From NCBI RefSeq assembly GCF_027587175.1, contig NZ_JAPCID010000021.1, positions 52,507 through 116,506 of the forward strand: 64,000 bases of DNA, in the 5' to 3' direction. The stretch's first letter is position 1. Each line of letters opens with the position of its first letter. This document shows, piece after piece, positions 32,885 through 44,397 of the stretch. The stretch comes from Solirubrobacter deserti. Its GTDB lineage: Bacteria; Actinomycetota; Thermoleophilia; Solirubrobacterales; Solirubrobacteraceae. Made by a program: the position numbers and the translations under genes. The notes beneath the pieces were generated by a model. It had not been told where the DNA came from and searched no databases. It was given only the letters and a program-made list of their open reading frames with translations.

Positions 32885-33172
32885 CTAGAGTTCCAGCGCC
32901 TTCGAGATCGCCTGCTCGGCGGCGATCTCGAAGTCGCGCTCGGACGAGTCCACGAGGTGGTCTTTCGCCTCCACGAGCGTGACGCGGATGTCCGTGAGCG
33001 AGCCGAGCGTCGCCTCCACTCCCCGGCGGGTGGCGGCGACGAACTCAGGCGGGAAGCCCGGCGCGGTCTCGTCGACGAACTCGAAGCCGGCGCCCGCCTC
33101 CACGCGCAGTCGGACGACCGCATACCGGCCCGGGCTGCCGGTCTGGCGGACGTGGCGGCCCTCGACGAGCAT
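32885..33172 (-). CDS. Stand-alone EF-G domain IV-like mini-protein
   Basis: A 95-residue protein that by eye follows elongation factor G domain IV from end to end: [18 protein letters not shown] corresponds to EF-G's [38 protein letters not shown] to GYEFINDIKGGVIPGEY, and [20 protein letters not shown] to the segment ending YHDVDSSELAF. The loop His of QYGHV is replaced (RYAVV). No GTPase, domain III or domain V is present. In EF-G this domain reaches the decoding site like a tRNA anticodon arm. It abuts the carboxyltransferase gene (stop TAG directly followed by ATG 33172), in the place often taken by epsilon subunits. Function unknown. Confidence 0.7.
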   Translation of the reverse strand: [95 protein letters not shown]

Positions 33173-34741
33173 CTACAGCGGGATGTTGCCGTGCTTGCGC
33201 TTGGGCCCGGCCTCACGCTTGGTCAGCAACGCCTCCAGCGAGGCGATGAGCTTGGGGCGCGTCTCGTGCGGGATGATCACGTCGTCCACGTACCCGCGCT
33301 CGGCCGCCGTGTAGGGGTTGGCAAAGCGCGCCTTGTAGTCGTCGATCAGCTTCTTGCGCCGCTCCTCGGGCGTCGGGGAGGAGGCGATGTCGCGGCGGTG
33401 GATGATGTTCACGGCGCCCTCGGGCCCCATGACGGCGATCTCGGCCGTCGGCCAGGCGAAGTTGAAGTCCGCGCGCAGGTGCTTGGACGCCATGACGTCG
33501 TACGCGCCGCCGTACGCCTTGCGCGTGATGACGGTGAGCTTGGGCACGGTCGCTTCGGCGTAGGCGTAGAGCAGCTTGGCGCCGTGGCGGATGATCCCGC
33601 CCCACTCCTGCGAGGTGCCGGGGAGGAAGCCCGGGACGTCGACGAACGTCAGCAGCGGCAGGTTGAACGCGTCGCAGAAGCGCACGAAGCGCGCAGCCTT
33701 GCTCGACGCGTCGATGTCCAGCACGCCCGCCATCGCCTTGGGCTGGTTGCCGACGACGCCGATCGCGTGGCCGTTGAGCCGCGAGAACCCGCACACGATG
33801 TTCTGCGCGTAATGCTCGTGGACTTCGTAGAACTCCTCGTCGTCGACGATCAGGCGGATCGCGTCGCGGATGTCGTAGGGCTTGTTCGCGCTGTCCGGGA
33901 CGATCGCGTCGAGCGCCTCGTCCATCCGGTCGGGGTCGTCGGTCGGCTCCACCCGCGGCGTCGTCTCGAGGTTGTTCTGCGGGAGAAAGCCGAGCAGGTA
34001 GCGCGCATCCTCGAGGCATGCGTCCTCGTCGTCGGAGACGAACTGCGCGACGCCGGACTTCGACGCGTGCGACATCGCGCCGCCGAGGTCCTCGAAGCCG
34101 ACCTCCTCGCCCGTGACCGTCTTGATCACGTCGGGGCCGGTGATGAACATGTGCGAGGTCTCCTTCACCATGAAGATGAAGTCGGTGATCGCCGGGGAGT
34201 AGACGGCGCCGCCCGCGCACGGGCCCATGATCAGCGAGATCTGCGGGATCACGCCCGAAGCGCGCACGTTGCGGTAGAAGACGTCGGCGTAGCCGGCCAG
34301 GGAGACGACGCCCTCCTGGATGCGCGCACCGCCCGAGTCGTTGATGCCGATCACCGGGCAGCCGATCTTCTCGGCCAGGTCCATGACCTTGCCGATCTTC
34401 TCGGCCATCACCTCGCCCAGCGAGCCCCCGAAGACCGTGAAGTCCTGCGAGAAGACGCACACGCGGCGCCCGTCGATCGTGCCGTGGCCGGTCACCACGG
34501 CGTCGCCCCACGGACGGTTCCTCTGCATGTCGAAGTCCGTGGTGCGGTGGCGGACGTAGGTGTCGAGCTCCTGGAAGGAGCCGGGGTCGAGCAGCTTCTC
34601 GATCCGCTCACGGGCCGTGTACTTGCCCTTCGCGTGCTGCTTCTCGACCGCCTTCTCGGACGCATGGTCCACGACCGCCTCGCGCAGCTCCTGGAGCTGG
34701 GCAAGGCGTTCCGCGAACGTCTCGGGGGCCTTCTGGCGCAT
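33173..34741 (-). CDS. pccB: Acyl-CoA carboxylase beta chain (propionyl-CoA carboxylase type)
   Basis: A 522-residue carboxyltransferase. Features of biotin-dependent beta chains are [54 protein letters not shown] (oxyanion hole), [37 protein letters not shown] and [15 protein letters not shown]. The pocket [12 protein letters not shown] is typical of propionyl-CoA carboxylases. With the alpha chain encoded at 21.8 kb it would make methylmalonyl-CoA. It starts at ATG 34741, overlapping the stop of the upstream secreted-protein gene by one base (TAATG), and abuts the EF-G domain IV-like gene. Confidence 0.93.
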   Translation of the reverse strand: MRQKAPETFAERLAQLQELREAVVDHASEKAVEKQHAKGKYTARERIEKLLDPGSFQELDTYVRHRTTDFDMQRNRPWGDAVVTGHGTIDGRRVCVFSQDFTVFGGSLGEVMAEKIGKVMDLAEKIGCPVIGINDSGGARIQEGVVSLAGYADVFYRNVRASGVIPQISLIMGPCAGGAVYSPAITDFIFMVKETSHMFITGPDVIKTVTGEEVGFEDLGGAMSHASKSGVAQFVSDDEDACLEDARYLLGFLPQNNLETTPRVEPTDDPDRMDEALDAIVPDSANKPYDIRDAIRLIVDDEEFYEVHEHYAQNIVCGFSRLNGHAIGVVGNQPKAMAGVLDIDASSKAARFVRFCDAFNLPLLTFVDVPGFLPGTSQEWGGIIRHGAKLLYAYAEATVPKLTVITRKAYGGAYDVMASKHLRADFNFAWPTAEIAVMGPEGAVNIIHRRDIASSPTPEERRKKLIDDYKARFANPYTAAERGYVDDVIIPHETRPKLIASLEALLTKREAGPKRKHGNIPL

Positions 34742-37239
34742 TACCGGCGGACTTTAACGACCAGCTTCCACGTCTCCTTGGCCGCGTCCTTGACGGTGAC
34801 CCGGTAGCCCTTCTTGGTCTTCTTCCCGACCTTGACGGAGCGGACCTTCGCCCCGTCGCGGCCCGGCTTGGCCGTGGCGCGCAGCTTGCCGCCCCGGCGG
34901 CGCAGCGTGACGGTCGGCGCGCAGCCGACGATCTTCGGCTTCACGGACAGGTTCGCGACCGCGCCGTTGTGGCCCGTGAGCTTGCCGATCACGAGCTGGC
35001 GCGGGCCGCGGCACGCGTCCTTGTTGAGCCGCAGCGGCGAGTTGGTCCCACCCGTGAACGTGAGCTCGAACCGCTCCAGCGGCACGTCCGGGATGCCCGC
35101 GAACGAGTTCGCGATCCGGCCCTTGGTCCCGACGGGCGGCGCGACCTTGCCGAACAGCGGCAGCGTGACGATGCCGCTCAGCTGCAGCGCGAGCCCCGGC
35201 AGCTCGCCCAGCGCGGGCGAGGCGAGCGTCACCGGGCTCATCAGCGGGCTGTCGAGCAGCGGCGTCGTGGCCACGGCGGAACCGATCCGCGCGCTGCCGG
35301 GGCAGCTGCCGGCCTGGAACTGCGCTCCGCTGCAGGCCTTCGCGAGCTTCTTGAGGTCCAGCCCGAGCATCTGCGGCAGCGCAACGTCGGCCACGGCGGT
35401 CGACGACTGTCCGGGAGGCACGGTGATCACCGCCTTCAGCGGCGGGAACGCGCCGACCTTCGTCTTGCCGCGCGCGCCGAGCGTCGCCTCGAGCTTGGGC
35501 GCGAACGCCAGCCCGGCGCAGTCCGTCGCGTGATAGGGCGCGGAGACCTTGGCGACGGTCCCGCCGACGCCCTCGAGCGTCGCGTTGACGGCCTGTTCGG
35601 CGCACGAGGACGCGTTGAGGATGAAGCCCGGCCGGTCGAGCGTGAGCGCGAACGAGCGGATCGAGACGGGCACGCCGCCGACCAGCCGCGGCAGCGGCGT
35701 CGTCGTGACGGTCAGGCCGCCGTCCGGGCGCAGCTTGATCGACGCGTTGACGGTCACCGTGCCGAGGTCGACCGGGCCGACCTTCCCCGGGATCACCATC
35801 TGGAAGCCGGCCAGGCCGCCGTCCTGCGGGCCGGTGAGGAAGACGTCGCCCGACAGCGCGACCGGCGCCTCACCCGCGCCCGCGGTGGCGCTCACGCTGC
35901 CCACGCGCGTGCCGGGCGGGAGGCCCTTCAGCGAGCCCGCCAGGCCCGGCGGGAGGTCGGCGGTGACGCGCGAGAGGTCCTCGGCGCCGTCGGGGCGCGT
36001 GATCGTCATCGTGACCGAGCCGGCCGGGCGGCCCGCGGCGGTCGAGGCCGCGGAGACCTGCAGCCCGGGCGCGAACGCCGGCAGCGCGCAGCCCTGGTCG
36101 ATCGTGAAGCTCGCCGTCGCGTGCTTCGGCGCCGTCCCGCTCCACGGCGTGAGCGTCGCGCTGAGCGTCTTCTCGCCGCACGTGCTCGGGTTGTTGAGCA
36201 CGGCCTTCGCGCCGCCCGCGAACGACAGCGCGAACGCGGTGAACGGCACCTGCGGCAGGTTGTCGAAGACCGTCGTGATCTGGCCGTTGGCCGGGTTGAG
36301 CTTGACGTCGCCGGCGAGCTTGACCTGCACGCCCGGCCCGTCCACCACGACGTAGAGCCGGAAGCCGTCGCCGAAGTACACCCGGCCGCCGAGCGTGCCG
36401 AGCAGCGGCGTGACGAAGCTCACCTCGCCGACCTGCGCCGCCGCCGGGCAGCCTTCGCCGGCGAACTGCGCGTCCGAGCAGCCCGCGAGCCCGTTCGCGA
36501 CGCCCGGCGAGAGCGTCGTGCCCTCGGGCAGCACGATCTCGGCGCGCTTGACGTGCGAGTCGCCCTCGGGGAGGTTGAGCGTGACGGTCGCGCCGCTCGG
36601 GACCGCGCGCTGCGTCGTCTGCAGCGCGGCGGCCACGGACGGCGTGAAGGGCACGTTCTCGCAGCCGTCGGTCGCGAACGTGTCGCTCTCGCCGTTGAGC
36701 GTGATCACGTGGGTGCCGCACGAGGTCGGCAGCGTCATGAACGAGTCGTCGAGCGTGATGGAGAGCCGGTTGAGGTTGAGCCCGCCGGTCTCGAGCGACG
36801 CGATCGTCGAGCTCAGCCCGCCGTCCGGCCGCAGCGAGATGGACGCCTCGTTGCGCACGAGCGGAAACAGTCCCAGCAACTCGATCGCGATCCCCAGCCG
36901 CGCCGGCTCGCCGGGCTCGGGCACAAGGTTGTACACGTTGCCCGTGAGCGTGAAGAGCCCGCTCGTCGCCGACGCGTCGCCGACGTCCGACGTGCCGGGG
37001 CAGGCGCCCGCCCGGAACGTCGCCACCGGGCACTTGGTCTTGCCGGGCACGTTCGGATTGCCGACCAGGCCGGGCGGCAGGCTGAGGTCGACGCGGGACG
37101 GCGATGCCGTGAACCGCGCGTCGATCGTGACATTCGACGGATCACCCGCCTGGGTCTCGGTCGTCGTGACGGTCAGCTCCGCGGAAGCGGGCGAGGCGAT
37201 GGCGAAGAACAGCAGGGCGGCGGCGAACAGGCGTTTCAC
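34741..37239 (-). CDS. Large secreted protein with repeated beta domains
   Basis: An 832-residue protein: signal peptide [19 protein letters not shown], then at least three repeats of one module recognisable from the recurring elements LPPGL.GN, CP-x(7-8)-CP, QVGEVS/DVGDAS/RIGSAV and a Cys in NLS.CG-type strands. Examples are [39 protein letters not shown] and [19 protein letters not shown]. The C-terminus is basic ([20 protein letters not shown]). I do not recognise a described family; similar proteins occur in soil actinobacteria. GTG 37239 lies within a perfect 21-bp palindrome and eight bases after TAGCGT. It may be co-transcribed with pccB, which overlaps by one base. Confidence 0.75.
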   Translation of the reverse strand: MKRLFAAALLFFAIASPASAELTVTTTETQAGDPSNVTIDARFTASPSRVDLSLPPGLVGNPNVPGKTKCPVATFRAGACPGTSDVGDASATSGLFTLTGNVYNLVPEPGEPARLGIAIELLGLFPLVRNEASISLRPDGGLSSTIASLETGGLNLNRLSITLDDSFMTLPTSCGTHVITLNGESDTFATDGCENVPFTPSVAAALQTTQRAVPSGATVTLNLPEGDSHVKRAEIVLPEGTTLSPGVANGLAGCSDAQFAGEGCPAAAQVGEVSFVTPLLGTLGGRVYFGDGFRLYVVVDGPGVQVKLAGDVKLNPANGQITTVFDNLPQVPFTAFALSFAGGAKAVLNNPSTCGEKTLSATLTPWSGTAPKHATASFTIDQGCALPAFAPGLQVSAASTAAGRPAGSVTMTITRPDGAEDLSRVTADLPPGLAGSLKGLPPGTRVGSVSATAGAGEAPVALSGDVFLTGPQDGGLAGFQMVIPGKVGPVDLGTVTVNASIKLRPDGGLTVTTTPLPRLVGGVPVSIRSFALTLDRPGFILNASSCAEQAVNATLEGVGGTVAKVSAPYHATDCAGLAFAPKLEATLGARGKTKVGAFPPLKAVITVPPGQSSTAVADVALPQMLGLDLKKLAKACSGAQFQAGSCPGSARIGSAVATTPLLDSPLMSPVTLASPALGELPGLALQLSGIVTLPLFGKVAPPVGTKGRIANSFAGIPDVPLERFELTFTGGTNSPLRLNKDACRGPRQLVIGKLTGHNGAVANLSVKPKIVGCAPTVTLRRRGGKLRATAKPGRDGAKVRSVKVGKKTKKGYRVTVKDAAKETWKLVVKVRR

Positions 37240-37253
37240 GCCGTGAAACGCTA
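37231..37253 (-). promoter_or_regulatory. Palindromic operator over the -10 and start codon of the large secreted-protein gene
   Basis: GCGTTTCACG-C-CGTGAAACGC (37231-37251) is a perfect inverted repeat. On the minus strand TAGCGT (37248-37253) is the presumed -10, and GTG 37239 lies in the distal arm. A bound repressor would cover the transcription start. Confidence 0.5.
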
Positions 37254-37283
37254 AGTGACGGCGCGTCAGGATGCGCCAGTTGA

Positions 37284-38897
<1,614 letters not shown>

Positions 38898-38904
38898 ACG
38901 GGGC

Positions 38905-38914
38905 AGGTTACGCT
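38905..38914. promoter_or_regulatory. Overlapping divergent -10 boxes of the mutase gene and selA
   Basis: AGGTTACGCT: minus-strand TAACCT is seven bases before the mutase ATG, and plus-strand TACGCT is eight bases before the selA ATG. The two boxes share the central TA. The whole intergenic region is only 25 bases. Confidence 0.45.
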
Positions 38915-38922
38915 CCGATCGC

Positions 38923-40212
38923 ATGAGCTTGCGTGACCTGCCACCGGTGGACGCGCTCGCGGCCGCGGTCGACGCGCCGCGGGCGGTCGCGGTCGCGGCG
39001 GCGCGGGCCGTCCTCGCCGAGCGGCGCGCGCAGCTGCTCGCGGGCGCGGCGGACGAGGTGGATCTCGGGGCGCGGGCGCGCGAGTGGGCCGCGGCGTCGG
39101 GGCGCCCGTCGCTGCGGCGGGTGTTGAACGCCACCGGCGTCATCGTCCACACCAACCTGGGCCGCGCGCCGCTCGCGCCCGCGGCCCGGGACGCGGTGCT
39201 CGCGGCCGCGGAGGGCTACTCGAACCTCGAGTGGGAGGACGGCGGGCGCGGCTCCCGGCACGTGCACGTCGAACCGCTGCTGCGCGAGCTGACCGGCGCG
39301 GAGGCCGGGTTCGCGGTCAACAACGGCGCCGGCGCGGCGCTGCTGGCGGTGGCGGCGATCGGCGGGCGCGAGATCGTCGTCTCGCGCGGGCAGCTGGTGG
39401 AGATCGGCGGCGGCTTCCGGGTACCGGACGTGATCGCGCAGGCAGGTGCGCGGCTCGTCGAGGTGGGGACGACGAACCGCACGCGGCTGAGCGACTACGC
39501 GGACGCGATCGGGCCGGAGACGGGCGCGGTGCTGCGGGTGCACCGGTCGAACTTCCGCCAGCTCGGGTTCGTCGAGGACGTCGGGATCGAGGCGCTGTGC
39601 GAGCTCGGCGTGCCCGTGATCGACGACGTCGGCTCCGGTGCGCTCGACCCGGTCCACGACGAGCCGCCGGTGCGGCGATCGGTCGCGGCGGGCGCTGCGC
39701 TCGTCGTGTTCTCCGGCGACAAGTTGCTGGGCGGGCCGCAGGCCGGGTTGCTGGTGGGGCGCGCCGAGGCGGTCGACGCGGCGCGGCGGCATCCCCTCGC
39801 GCGGGCGCTGCGGATCGACAAGCTGTCGCTGGCCGCGCTGGAAGCGACGTTGCGGCTGCACCGCGACGCGCCCGAGGACATTCCGGTGCTGGCGATGCTC
39901 AATGCGACCGACCTGCGGGCGCGCGCCGAGTGGCTCGCGGAGCGGATTCCCGGCGCGGAGGTGATCGAGTCGACGGCGCGGGTCGGCGGCGGCGCGCTGC
40001 CGCTGGTGGAGCTGCCCGGGCCGGTGGTCGCGCTCCCGGACGCCTCGTTGGCAGAGGCCCTGCGGCGCGGTGACCCGCCGCTGGTCGGCCGGATCGAGGA
40101 CGACCGCCTCCTGCTCGACCCCCGCACGCTGGCGCCGGACGAGCTGGAGACGGTCGTGCGTCTGCTAGCCGATCATCTCCCGGGCGGCGCCGCCGGGCTT
40201 GAACATCGGTAG
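38923..40212 (+). CDS. selA: L-seryl-tRNA(Sec) selenium transferase
   Basis: A 429-residue PLP enzyme. Visible: [20 protein letters not shown], the SelA N-terminal signature; [43 protein letters not shown]; and [19 protein letters not shown] with the PLP Lys. It converts Ser-tRNA(Sec) to Sec-tRNA(Sec) with selenophosphate. It is slightly shorter than the usual 460 residues. selB lies 2.5 kb downstream on the same strand, separated by two minus-strand genes. Neither selD nor a tRNA(Sec) gene is visible in the window. The 3-prime end overlaps the convergent ilvB gene by 48 bases. Confidence 0.93.
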   Translation: MSLRDLPPVDALAAAVDAPRAVAVAAARAVLAERRAQLLAGAADEVDLGARAREWAAASGRPSLRRVLNATGVIVHTNLGRAPLAPAARDAVLAAAEGYSNLEWEDGGRGSRHVHVEPLLRELTGAEAGFAVNNGAGAALLAVAAIGGREIVVSRGQLVEIGGGFRVPDVIAQAGARLVEVGTTNRTRLSDYADAIGPETGAVLRVHRSNFRQLGFVEDVGIEALCELGVPVIDDVGSGALDPVHDEPPVRRSVAAGAALVVFSGDKLLGGPQAGLLVGRAEAVDAARRHPLARALRIDKLSLAALEATLRLHRDAPEDIPVLAMLNATDLRARAEWLAERIPGAEVIESTARVGGGALPLVELPGPVVALPDASLAEALRRGDPPLVGRIEDDRLLLDPRTLAPDELETVVRLLADHLPGGAAGLEHR

Positions 40213-41835
40213 GCAGTTCGCCTCCGGCGCGATCCGCACGTGCAGGAGCGACGGACCGTCCTCCTCGAGCGTCTCGGCCAGGGCGTCGGGGACCTCGTCG
40301 CCGTCGCCGATCGAGCGGACGTTCACGCCGAACGCGCGGGCCAGCAGCTCCCAGTCGGGGCTCGCGCCGAGGTTCACCGCGGACCGCCGGCCGTTCCAGA
40401 ACAGGTCCTGCTGCTGGCGGACCATCCCGAGGCAGGCGTTGTCGAGCAGGACGACCTTCACCGGCAGGTCCTCCTCGACGGCGGTCGCGAGCTCCTGCAC
40501 GTTCATCAGGAACGAGCCCTCGCCGGACACGCAGACGACCGGCTTGTCCGGATGCGCGGCCTTGGCGCCGAGCGCGGCCGGCAGACCGAAGCCCATGGTG
40601 CCGAGCCCGCCGCTCGTGATCCACTGACGCGGGTTCTCGAACTTGAGGCGGTTGGCGGCCCACATCTGGTGCTGGCCGACGTCGGTGGTGACGATCGCGT
40701 CGCCGAGGGCGGCGCTCAGCTGGTCGAGCGCGTCCTCGGGGTCCACGCAGCCGGGCTCGGGATCGGGGGTACGAGCCGGATGGTCGGCCTGCCAGCCGCG
40801 GATCCGTGACCACCAGGCCGCGAGCCGGGCAGGGTCGGGGTCGAGCTTCTCGTAGGCGCGGGTGAGCGCCTCCAGCACGAGCTTGGCGTCGCCCACGAGC
40901 GGGACATGGACGTCGACGATCTTGCCGATCTCGCTTGGGTCGATGTCTATGTGGACGATCTTCGCGTGCGGCGCGAACTCGTCGACCGCGCCGGTCACGC
41001 GGTCGTCGAAGCGGGCGCCGATGGCGACGATCAGGTCGGCCTCGTCCATCGCCCAGTTCGCGACCCGCGTGCCGTGCATCCCGAGCATCCCGAGCCAGGC
41101 GGGATCGGACGCGGGGAACGCGCCGAGCGCCATCAGCGTGGTCGTGACGGGCGCGGCCGTGAGGAGCGCGAAGTCCCGCAGCTGCTGGGCGGCGCCCGCG
41201 TTGACGACGCCGCCGCCGGCGTAGAGCACGGGACGGCGGGCGACCGCCAGGGCCTCGGCCGCGATCCGCACCTGATGGCCGTTCGGGCGCGGGCACGGGC
41301 GGTAGCCGAGGAGTTGGGTGTCGCCGGTGTCCGCGCGCGCGGGCGCCGTGGCGATGTCGTTGGGCAGGTCGATAAGGACCGGCCCGGGGCGGCCGCTGGT
41401 CGCGATGTGGAGCGCGTCCTGGACGGCCTGGGCGATGTCGTCGGCGCGCTCGATCGCGATCGAGTGCTTGACGATCGGCTGCGTGATGCCGATCACGTCC
41501 GCCTCCTGGAAGGCGTTCGTGCCTCTGAGCGTCGTCTTCACCTGGCCCGTGATGAACAACGTGGGGACGCTGTCCATCTGCGCGTCGGCGATCGCGGTGA
41601 CGAGGTTCGTCGCCCCTGGGCCGGACGTTCCGAGGGCGACGCCGGGCTTGCCGGACGCGCGCGCGTAGCCCTCGGCGGCGTGGCCCGCGCCCTGCTCGTG
41701 GCGCATCAGGACGTGGCGGATGGAGCTGTCGAACAGGGCGTCATAGACGGGCAGCGCCGCGCCGCCGGGAACCCCGAAGATGGTGTCGACGCCCGCGCCC
41801 TCGAGCGCGCGGATCAGGGAGTCGGCGCCGCGCAT
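40165..41835 (-). CDS. ilvB: Acetolactate synthase catalytic subunit, AHAS I-like
   Basis: A 556-residue ThDP enzyme. The catalytic Glu is in [20 protein letters not shown]; the FAD-binding middle domain and ThDP domain follow. The closing part ([36 protein letters not shown]) resembles E. coli AHAS I more than II/III. The ThDP-metal motif reads GEGSF, not the usual GDGSF, and the second half is LLDN instead of NN; whether this alters activity is unknown. It joins two pyruvates (or pyruvate and 2-oxobutyrate) for Val/Leu/Ile synthesis. No regulatory subunit (ilvN) follows. A leader peptide lies upstream. Confidence 0.9.
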   Translation of the reverse strand: MRGADSLIRALEGAGVDTIFGVPGGAALPVYDALFDSSIRHVLMRHEQGAGHAAEGYARASGKPGVALGTSGPGATNLVTAIADAQMDSVPTLFITGQVKTTLRGTNAFQEADVIGITQPIVKHSIAIERADDIAQAVQDALHIATSGRPGPVLIDLPNDIATAPARADTGDTQLLGYRPCPRPNGHQVRIAAEALAVARRPVLYAGGGVVNAGAAQQLRDFALLTAAPVTTTLMALGAFPASDPAWLGMLGMHGTRVANWAMDEADLIVAIGARFDDRVTGAVDEFAPHAKIVHIDIDPSEIGKIVDVHVPLVGDAKLVLEALTRAYEKLDPDPARLAAWWSRIRGWQADHPARTPDPEPGCVDPEDALDQLSAALGDAIVTTDVGQHQMWAANRLKFENPRQWITSGGLGTMGFGLPAALGAKAAHPDKPVVCVSGEGSFLMNVQELATAVEEDLPVKVVLLDNACLGMVRQQQDLFWNGRRSAVNLGASPDWELLARAFGVNVRSIGDGDEVPDALAETLEEDGPSLLHVRIAPEANCLPMFKPGGAAREMIG

Positions 41836-41932
41836 GCGCGCTGTGTATGAACGAGGGTGTGCCGGACGGAGGCGAGTACGACGAGAAGCATGTGGACTCC
41901 TGGGAGTTGGATGAGGGCGACGCGAGGGTGCG
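41836..41932 (-). promoter_or_regulatory. Attenuator region of ilvB
   Basis: Between the leader-peptide stop and ilvB the transcript holds TCGTACTCG (41881-41873), perfectly complementary to CGAGTACGA (41974-41966) inside the leader-peptide Val codons, and a local hairpin ACTCC-CA-GGAGT (41907-41896). These can form mutually exclusive structures depending on ribosome position. A run of U after a hairpin is not evident, so the terminator could be Rho-dependent or translational. Confidence 0.5.
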
Positions 41933-41992
41933 TCAGAGGACGATGAGAAGCGCGGCGGGGAGTACTCGTACTCGTGAGGCGCGCGCGGTCAT
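41933..41992 (-). CDS. Branched-chain amino acid leader peptide of ilvB
   Basis: A 19-residue peptide, [19 protein letters not shown], followed by TGA. Eight of 19 residues are Val, Leu or Ile, and it ends LLIVL-stop, as expected for ribosome stalling when branched-chain aminoacyl-tRNAs are scarce. The analogous E. coli peptide is IvbL upstream of ilvBN. ATG 41992 directly follows the TAG stop of the methyltransferase gene, so it may be translated from a read-through transcript or from a promoter within that gene (CATCCT, eight bases upstream, is a weak candidate). Confidence 0.7.
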   Translation of the reverse strand: MTARASRVRVLPAALLIVL

Positions 41993-42742
41993 CTAGCGCA
42001 AGGATGCCACACGGCGGCGCGCTTTCCTAGCCGCCTTGCGCGCCGTGTTGGTGATCAGCGCGCTGAGCGGCCGCGAGGTGGTGACGCTGTAGGTCCGCGG
42101 CGCGCCGGGGTGCTTGCGCGCCCAGCCCCACCATTCGTCCTCGCGGCGCAGCTCCGTGAAGCTCGGGTGCTGGGCGACGATCAGGTCGAACACGGCGCGC
42201 AGGTGCGGTTCGGTGCGCTCGGGCTCGGAGAGCTCGCGGTGGACGATTCCGTCGGTGGCGTCGCGGTGCGGGTCCTGCGCGTAGGTCCAGTGCAGGTCGT
42301 CCATCAGGAGCCAGCCGCCGGGCCGCAGCAGTTTCTCGATCAGGATCACGGCGAGGCCGTCGATCGTCCAGTTCTTCGCGCCGTCCAGGTAGACGAAGTC
42401 GTACGCGGGCGTGACGTTGCCGTGCGCGTCCGAGCGCTCCTCGACCTGGGTCTTCAGCCACCACGTGTACGAGGAGAACTCGCGCACGACGGTCAGCTCC
42501 ACGCCGGCGCGGCGCGCGGTCTCCTCCGGGCTCGGGTCGTAGTGCGCTCCGGCGAAGTCGACCGTGGTGACGTTCGCGCCGGCCGCCGCCATGTACGCCG
42601 CGCCGACGCCGTGCGCGGTGCCGAGCTCGAGCACGTCGCGCGCGTCGGTGCGCTGGACGTGCTCGTAGACCAGCCGTCCCTGCGCGGGCGACATGAACGG
42701 AATGCCCGCGATCGCGCGCGCCACTTCGTCGAAGTCCCGCAT
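41993..42742 (-). CDS. Class I SAM-dependent methyltransferase
   Basis: A 249-residue protein of the Methyltransf_24 type. Motif I is VLELGTAHGVGAAYMA, the acidic residue after beta-2 is in VTTVDFAGAHYD, and motif II/III regions are DFVYLDGAKNW and LRPGGWLLMDDLHW. The C-terminal tail is basic. The substrate is unknown; members of this family modify sugars, catechols or small metabolites. It is divergent from selB with 17 bases between, and immediately upstream of the ilvB leader peptide. Confidence 0.8.
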   Translation of the reverse strand: MRDFDEVARAIAGIPFMSPAQGRLVYEHVQRTDARDVLELGTAHGVGAAYMAAAGANVTTVDFAGAHYDPSPEETARRAGVELTVVREFSSYTWWLKTQVEERSDAHGNVTPAYDFVYLDGAKNWTIDGLAVILIEKLLRPGGWLLMDDLHWTYAQDPHRDATDGIVHRELSEPERTEPHLRAVFDLIVAQHPSFTELRREDEWWGWARKHPGAPRTYSVTTSRPLSALITNTARKAARKARRRVASLR

Positions 42743-42759
42743 GTCAGGCTCATTCCAGC

Positions 42760-44211
42760 ATGCCGCTCACGCTCGGGACCGCGGGCCACATCGACCACGG
42801 CAAGACCGCGCTCGTACGCGCGCTGACCGGCGTCGACACCGACCGCCTGCCCGAGGAGCAGGCCCGTGGCATCTCGATCGCGCTCGGCTACGCGCCGCTG
42901 GCCCTGCCCGGCGGGAGGGTGTCCGTGGTGGACGTGCCGGGCCACGAGCGCTTCGTGCGCACGATGGTCGCGGGGGCGACCGGCATCGACCTCTACCTGA
43001 TGGTCGTCGCGGCCGACGACGGCGTGATGCCCCAGACGCGCGAGCACGCCGCCGTGCTGGCCGCGCTCGGTGTGTCCGTCGGGGTGGTGGCGATCACCAA
43101 GTCCGACCTCGCTGACCCCGCGCGAGCCGCCGCGGAGGCCGCCGAGCTGCTGCCGGGTGCCGAGCGCGTGCCCGTGTCCTCGCGCACGGGTGCGGGCCTG
43201 GACGAGCTGCGCGCGGCGGTGGCCCGCGCGGCGGAGCGGGTCGCGACGCGGGTCTCGGACGGCCCGGCGAGGCTGCACGTGGACCGCGCCTTCACGATCA
43301 AGGGCGCCGGCACCGTCGTCACGGGCACGCTGTGGTCCGGCACGGTGGCGCGCGGCGACCACGTGACCGTGCTCCCGGCGGACCGCGACGCGCGGGTCCG
43401 CGGCGTCGAGGTCCACGACGAGCCGGTGGAGCGCGCCGAGGCGGGCCAGCGCGTCGCCCTGAACCTGGTTCTCGGCCGCGACGAAGTCGCGCGCGGGGAC
43501 GTGATCGTGGTCGGCGAGACCCTGGAGGCGACGTATCGCGTCGACGTCGCGCTCACCTGGGCTACGCCCGACGCGCGGCCCGACGGCGGCGCGCGCGTCG
43601 CCGTCCATCACGGCACGCGCGAGTCCGCGGCGCGGCTCGTCGAGCTCGGCGGCCGCTTCTTCCAGCTGCGGCTGGAGGAGCCGATCGTGCCCGCGGCGGG
43701 CGACCGGCTCGTGATCCGGTCACTGGCGCCGCCGGACACGCTCGGCGGCGGTGTCGTGCTCGATCCGGCCCCGCGTCGCCACGGGCCGAGCCGCGACCTG
43801 CTCGCCCGGCTCACCCGGCTCGAGCGCGGCGAGCCGGAACCCGAGGCGCCTCCGGCCGAGCCCGCGCCCGCGCCGCAGCGCGCGCCGCTCGGCCCCCGGG
43901 CGCTCGCGCTCGAGGCAGCGCTGCTCGCCGCCGCCCACGAGCCGCCGCCCGACGAGGACGCGGAGTCGCTGGCGGCGCTGCGCGAGCACGGCCGCGCCGT
44001 GCGGCTCGGGCCGACCATGCACATCCACGTCGACGCGCTCGCGGCCGTCCGCGAGCGCGTGGTCGCGATGGACGAGATCACGCTGGCCGGCCTGCGCGAC
44101 GAGCTGCAGACCTCGCGCAAGTACGCGCAAGCGCTGCTGGAGGCGTTCGACCGCGAGGGACTGACGCTGCGCCGCGGCGACGTCCGCGTGCTGCGGCAGC
44201 GGCGTGGTTGA
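42760..44211 (+). CDS. selB: Selenocysteine-specific elongation factor, short form
   Basis: A 483-residue SelB (about 610 in E. coli). GTPase motifs are G1 [15 protein letters not shown]3 [10 protein letters not shown] and G4 ITKSDL. Domains II and III follow ([20 protein letters not shown], then [20 protein letters not shown]). The C-terminal SECIS-binding region is only about 130 residues, with one clear winged helix at the end ([36 protein letters not shown]). SelB delivers Sec-tRNA to UGA codons that carry a SECIS hairpin. The missing winged helices may mean a reduced or different RNA interaction. ATG 42760 is 17 bases from the divergent methyltransferase. Confidence 0.9.
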   Translation: MPLTLGTAGHIDHGKTALVRALTGVDTDRLPEEQARGISIALGYAPLALPGGRVSVVDVPGHERFVRTMVAGATGIDLYLMVVAADDGVMPQTREHAAVLAALGVSVGVVAITKSDLADPARAAAEAAELLPGAERVPVSSRTGAGLDELRAAVARAAERVATRVSDGPARLHVDRAFTIKGAGTVVTGTLWSGTVARGDHVTVLPADRDARVRGVEVHDEPVERAEAGQRVALNLVLGRDEVARGDVIVVGETLEATYRVDVALTWATPDARPDGGARVAVHHGTRESAARLVELGGRFFQLRLEEPIVPAAGDRLVIRSLAPPDTLGGGVVLDPAPRRHGPSRDLLARLTRLERGEPEPEAPPAEPAPAPQRAPLGPRALALEAALLAAAHEPPPDEDAESLAALREHGRAVRLGPTMHIHVDALAAVRERVVAMDEITLAGLRDELQTSRKYAQALLEAFDREGLTLRRGDVRVLRQRRG

Positions 44212-44271
44212 ACGCAACGTCAACGGCGAGCGCACCCACCCGGGCGGGGCGCGCGCTTACGGCCCAGTGAG

Positions 44272-44397
44272 GTCCGGTTCCCGGACTGCGTGAACGCCTG
44301 GGCGCTCACGCACACGCCCTTTCAGGCCGGGAGCGCCGGCCGTGGTGAGGGGTGCAGCAGGGAGCTTTCGCTGAGCGGAAGGAGACTGCGGCACCCC
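44272..44397. other. Four consecutive hairpins between selB and tenA
   Basis: The 223-base gap between selB and tenA holds, in order: GTCCGG-TTC-CCGGAC (44272-44286); GCGTGA...TCACGC (44288-44311); GGCCGG-GAGCG-CCGGCC (44325-44341); and a 49-base composite stem with outer arms GGGGTGCAGCAG (44349-44360) / CTGCGGCACCCC (44386-44397, one mismatch) and an inner arm CTTTCGC-TGA-GCGGAAG. It may be a double terminator or a structured RNA. I could not fold it into a tRNA(Sec). Confidence 0.4.
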
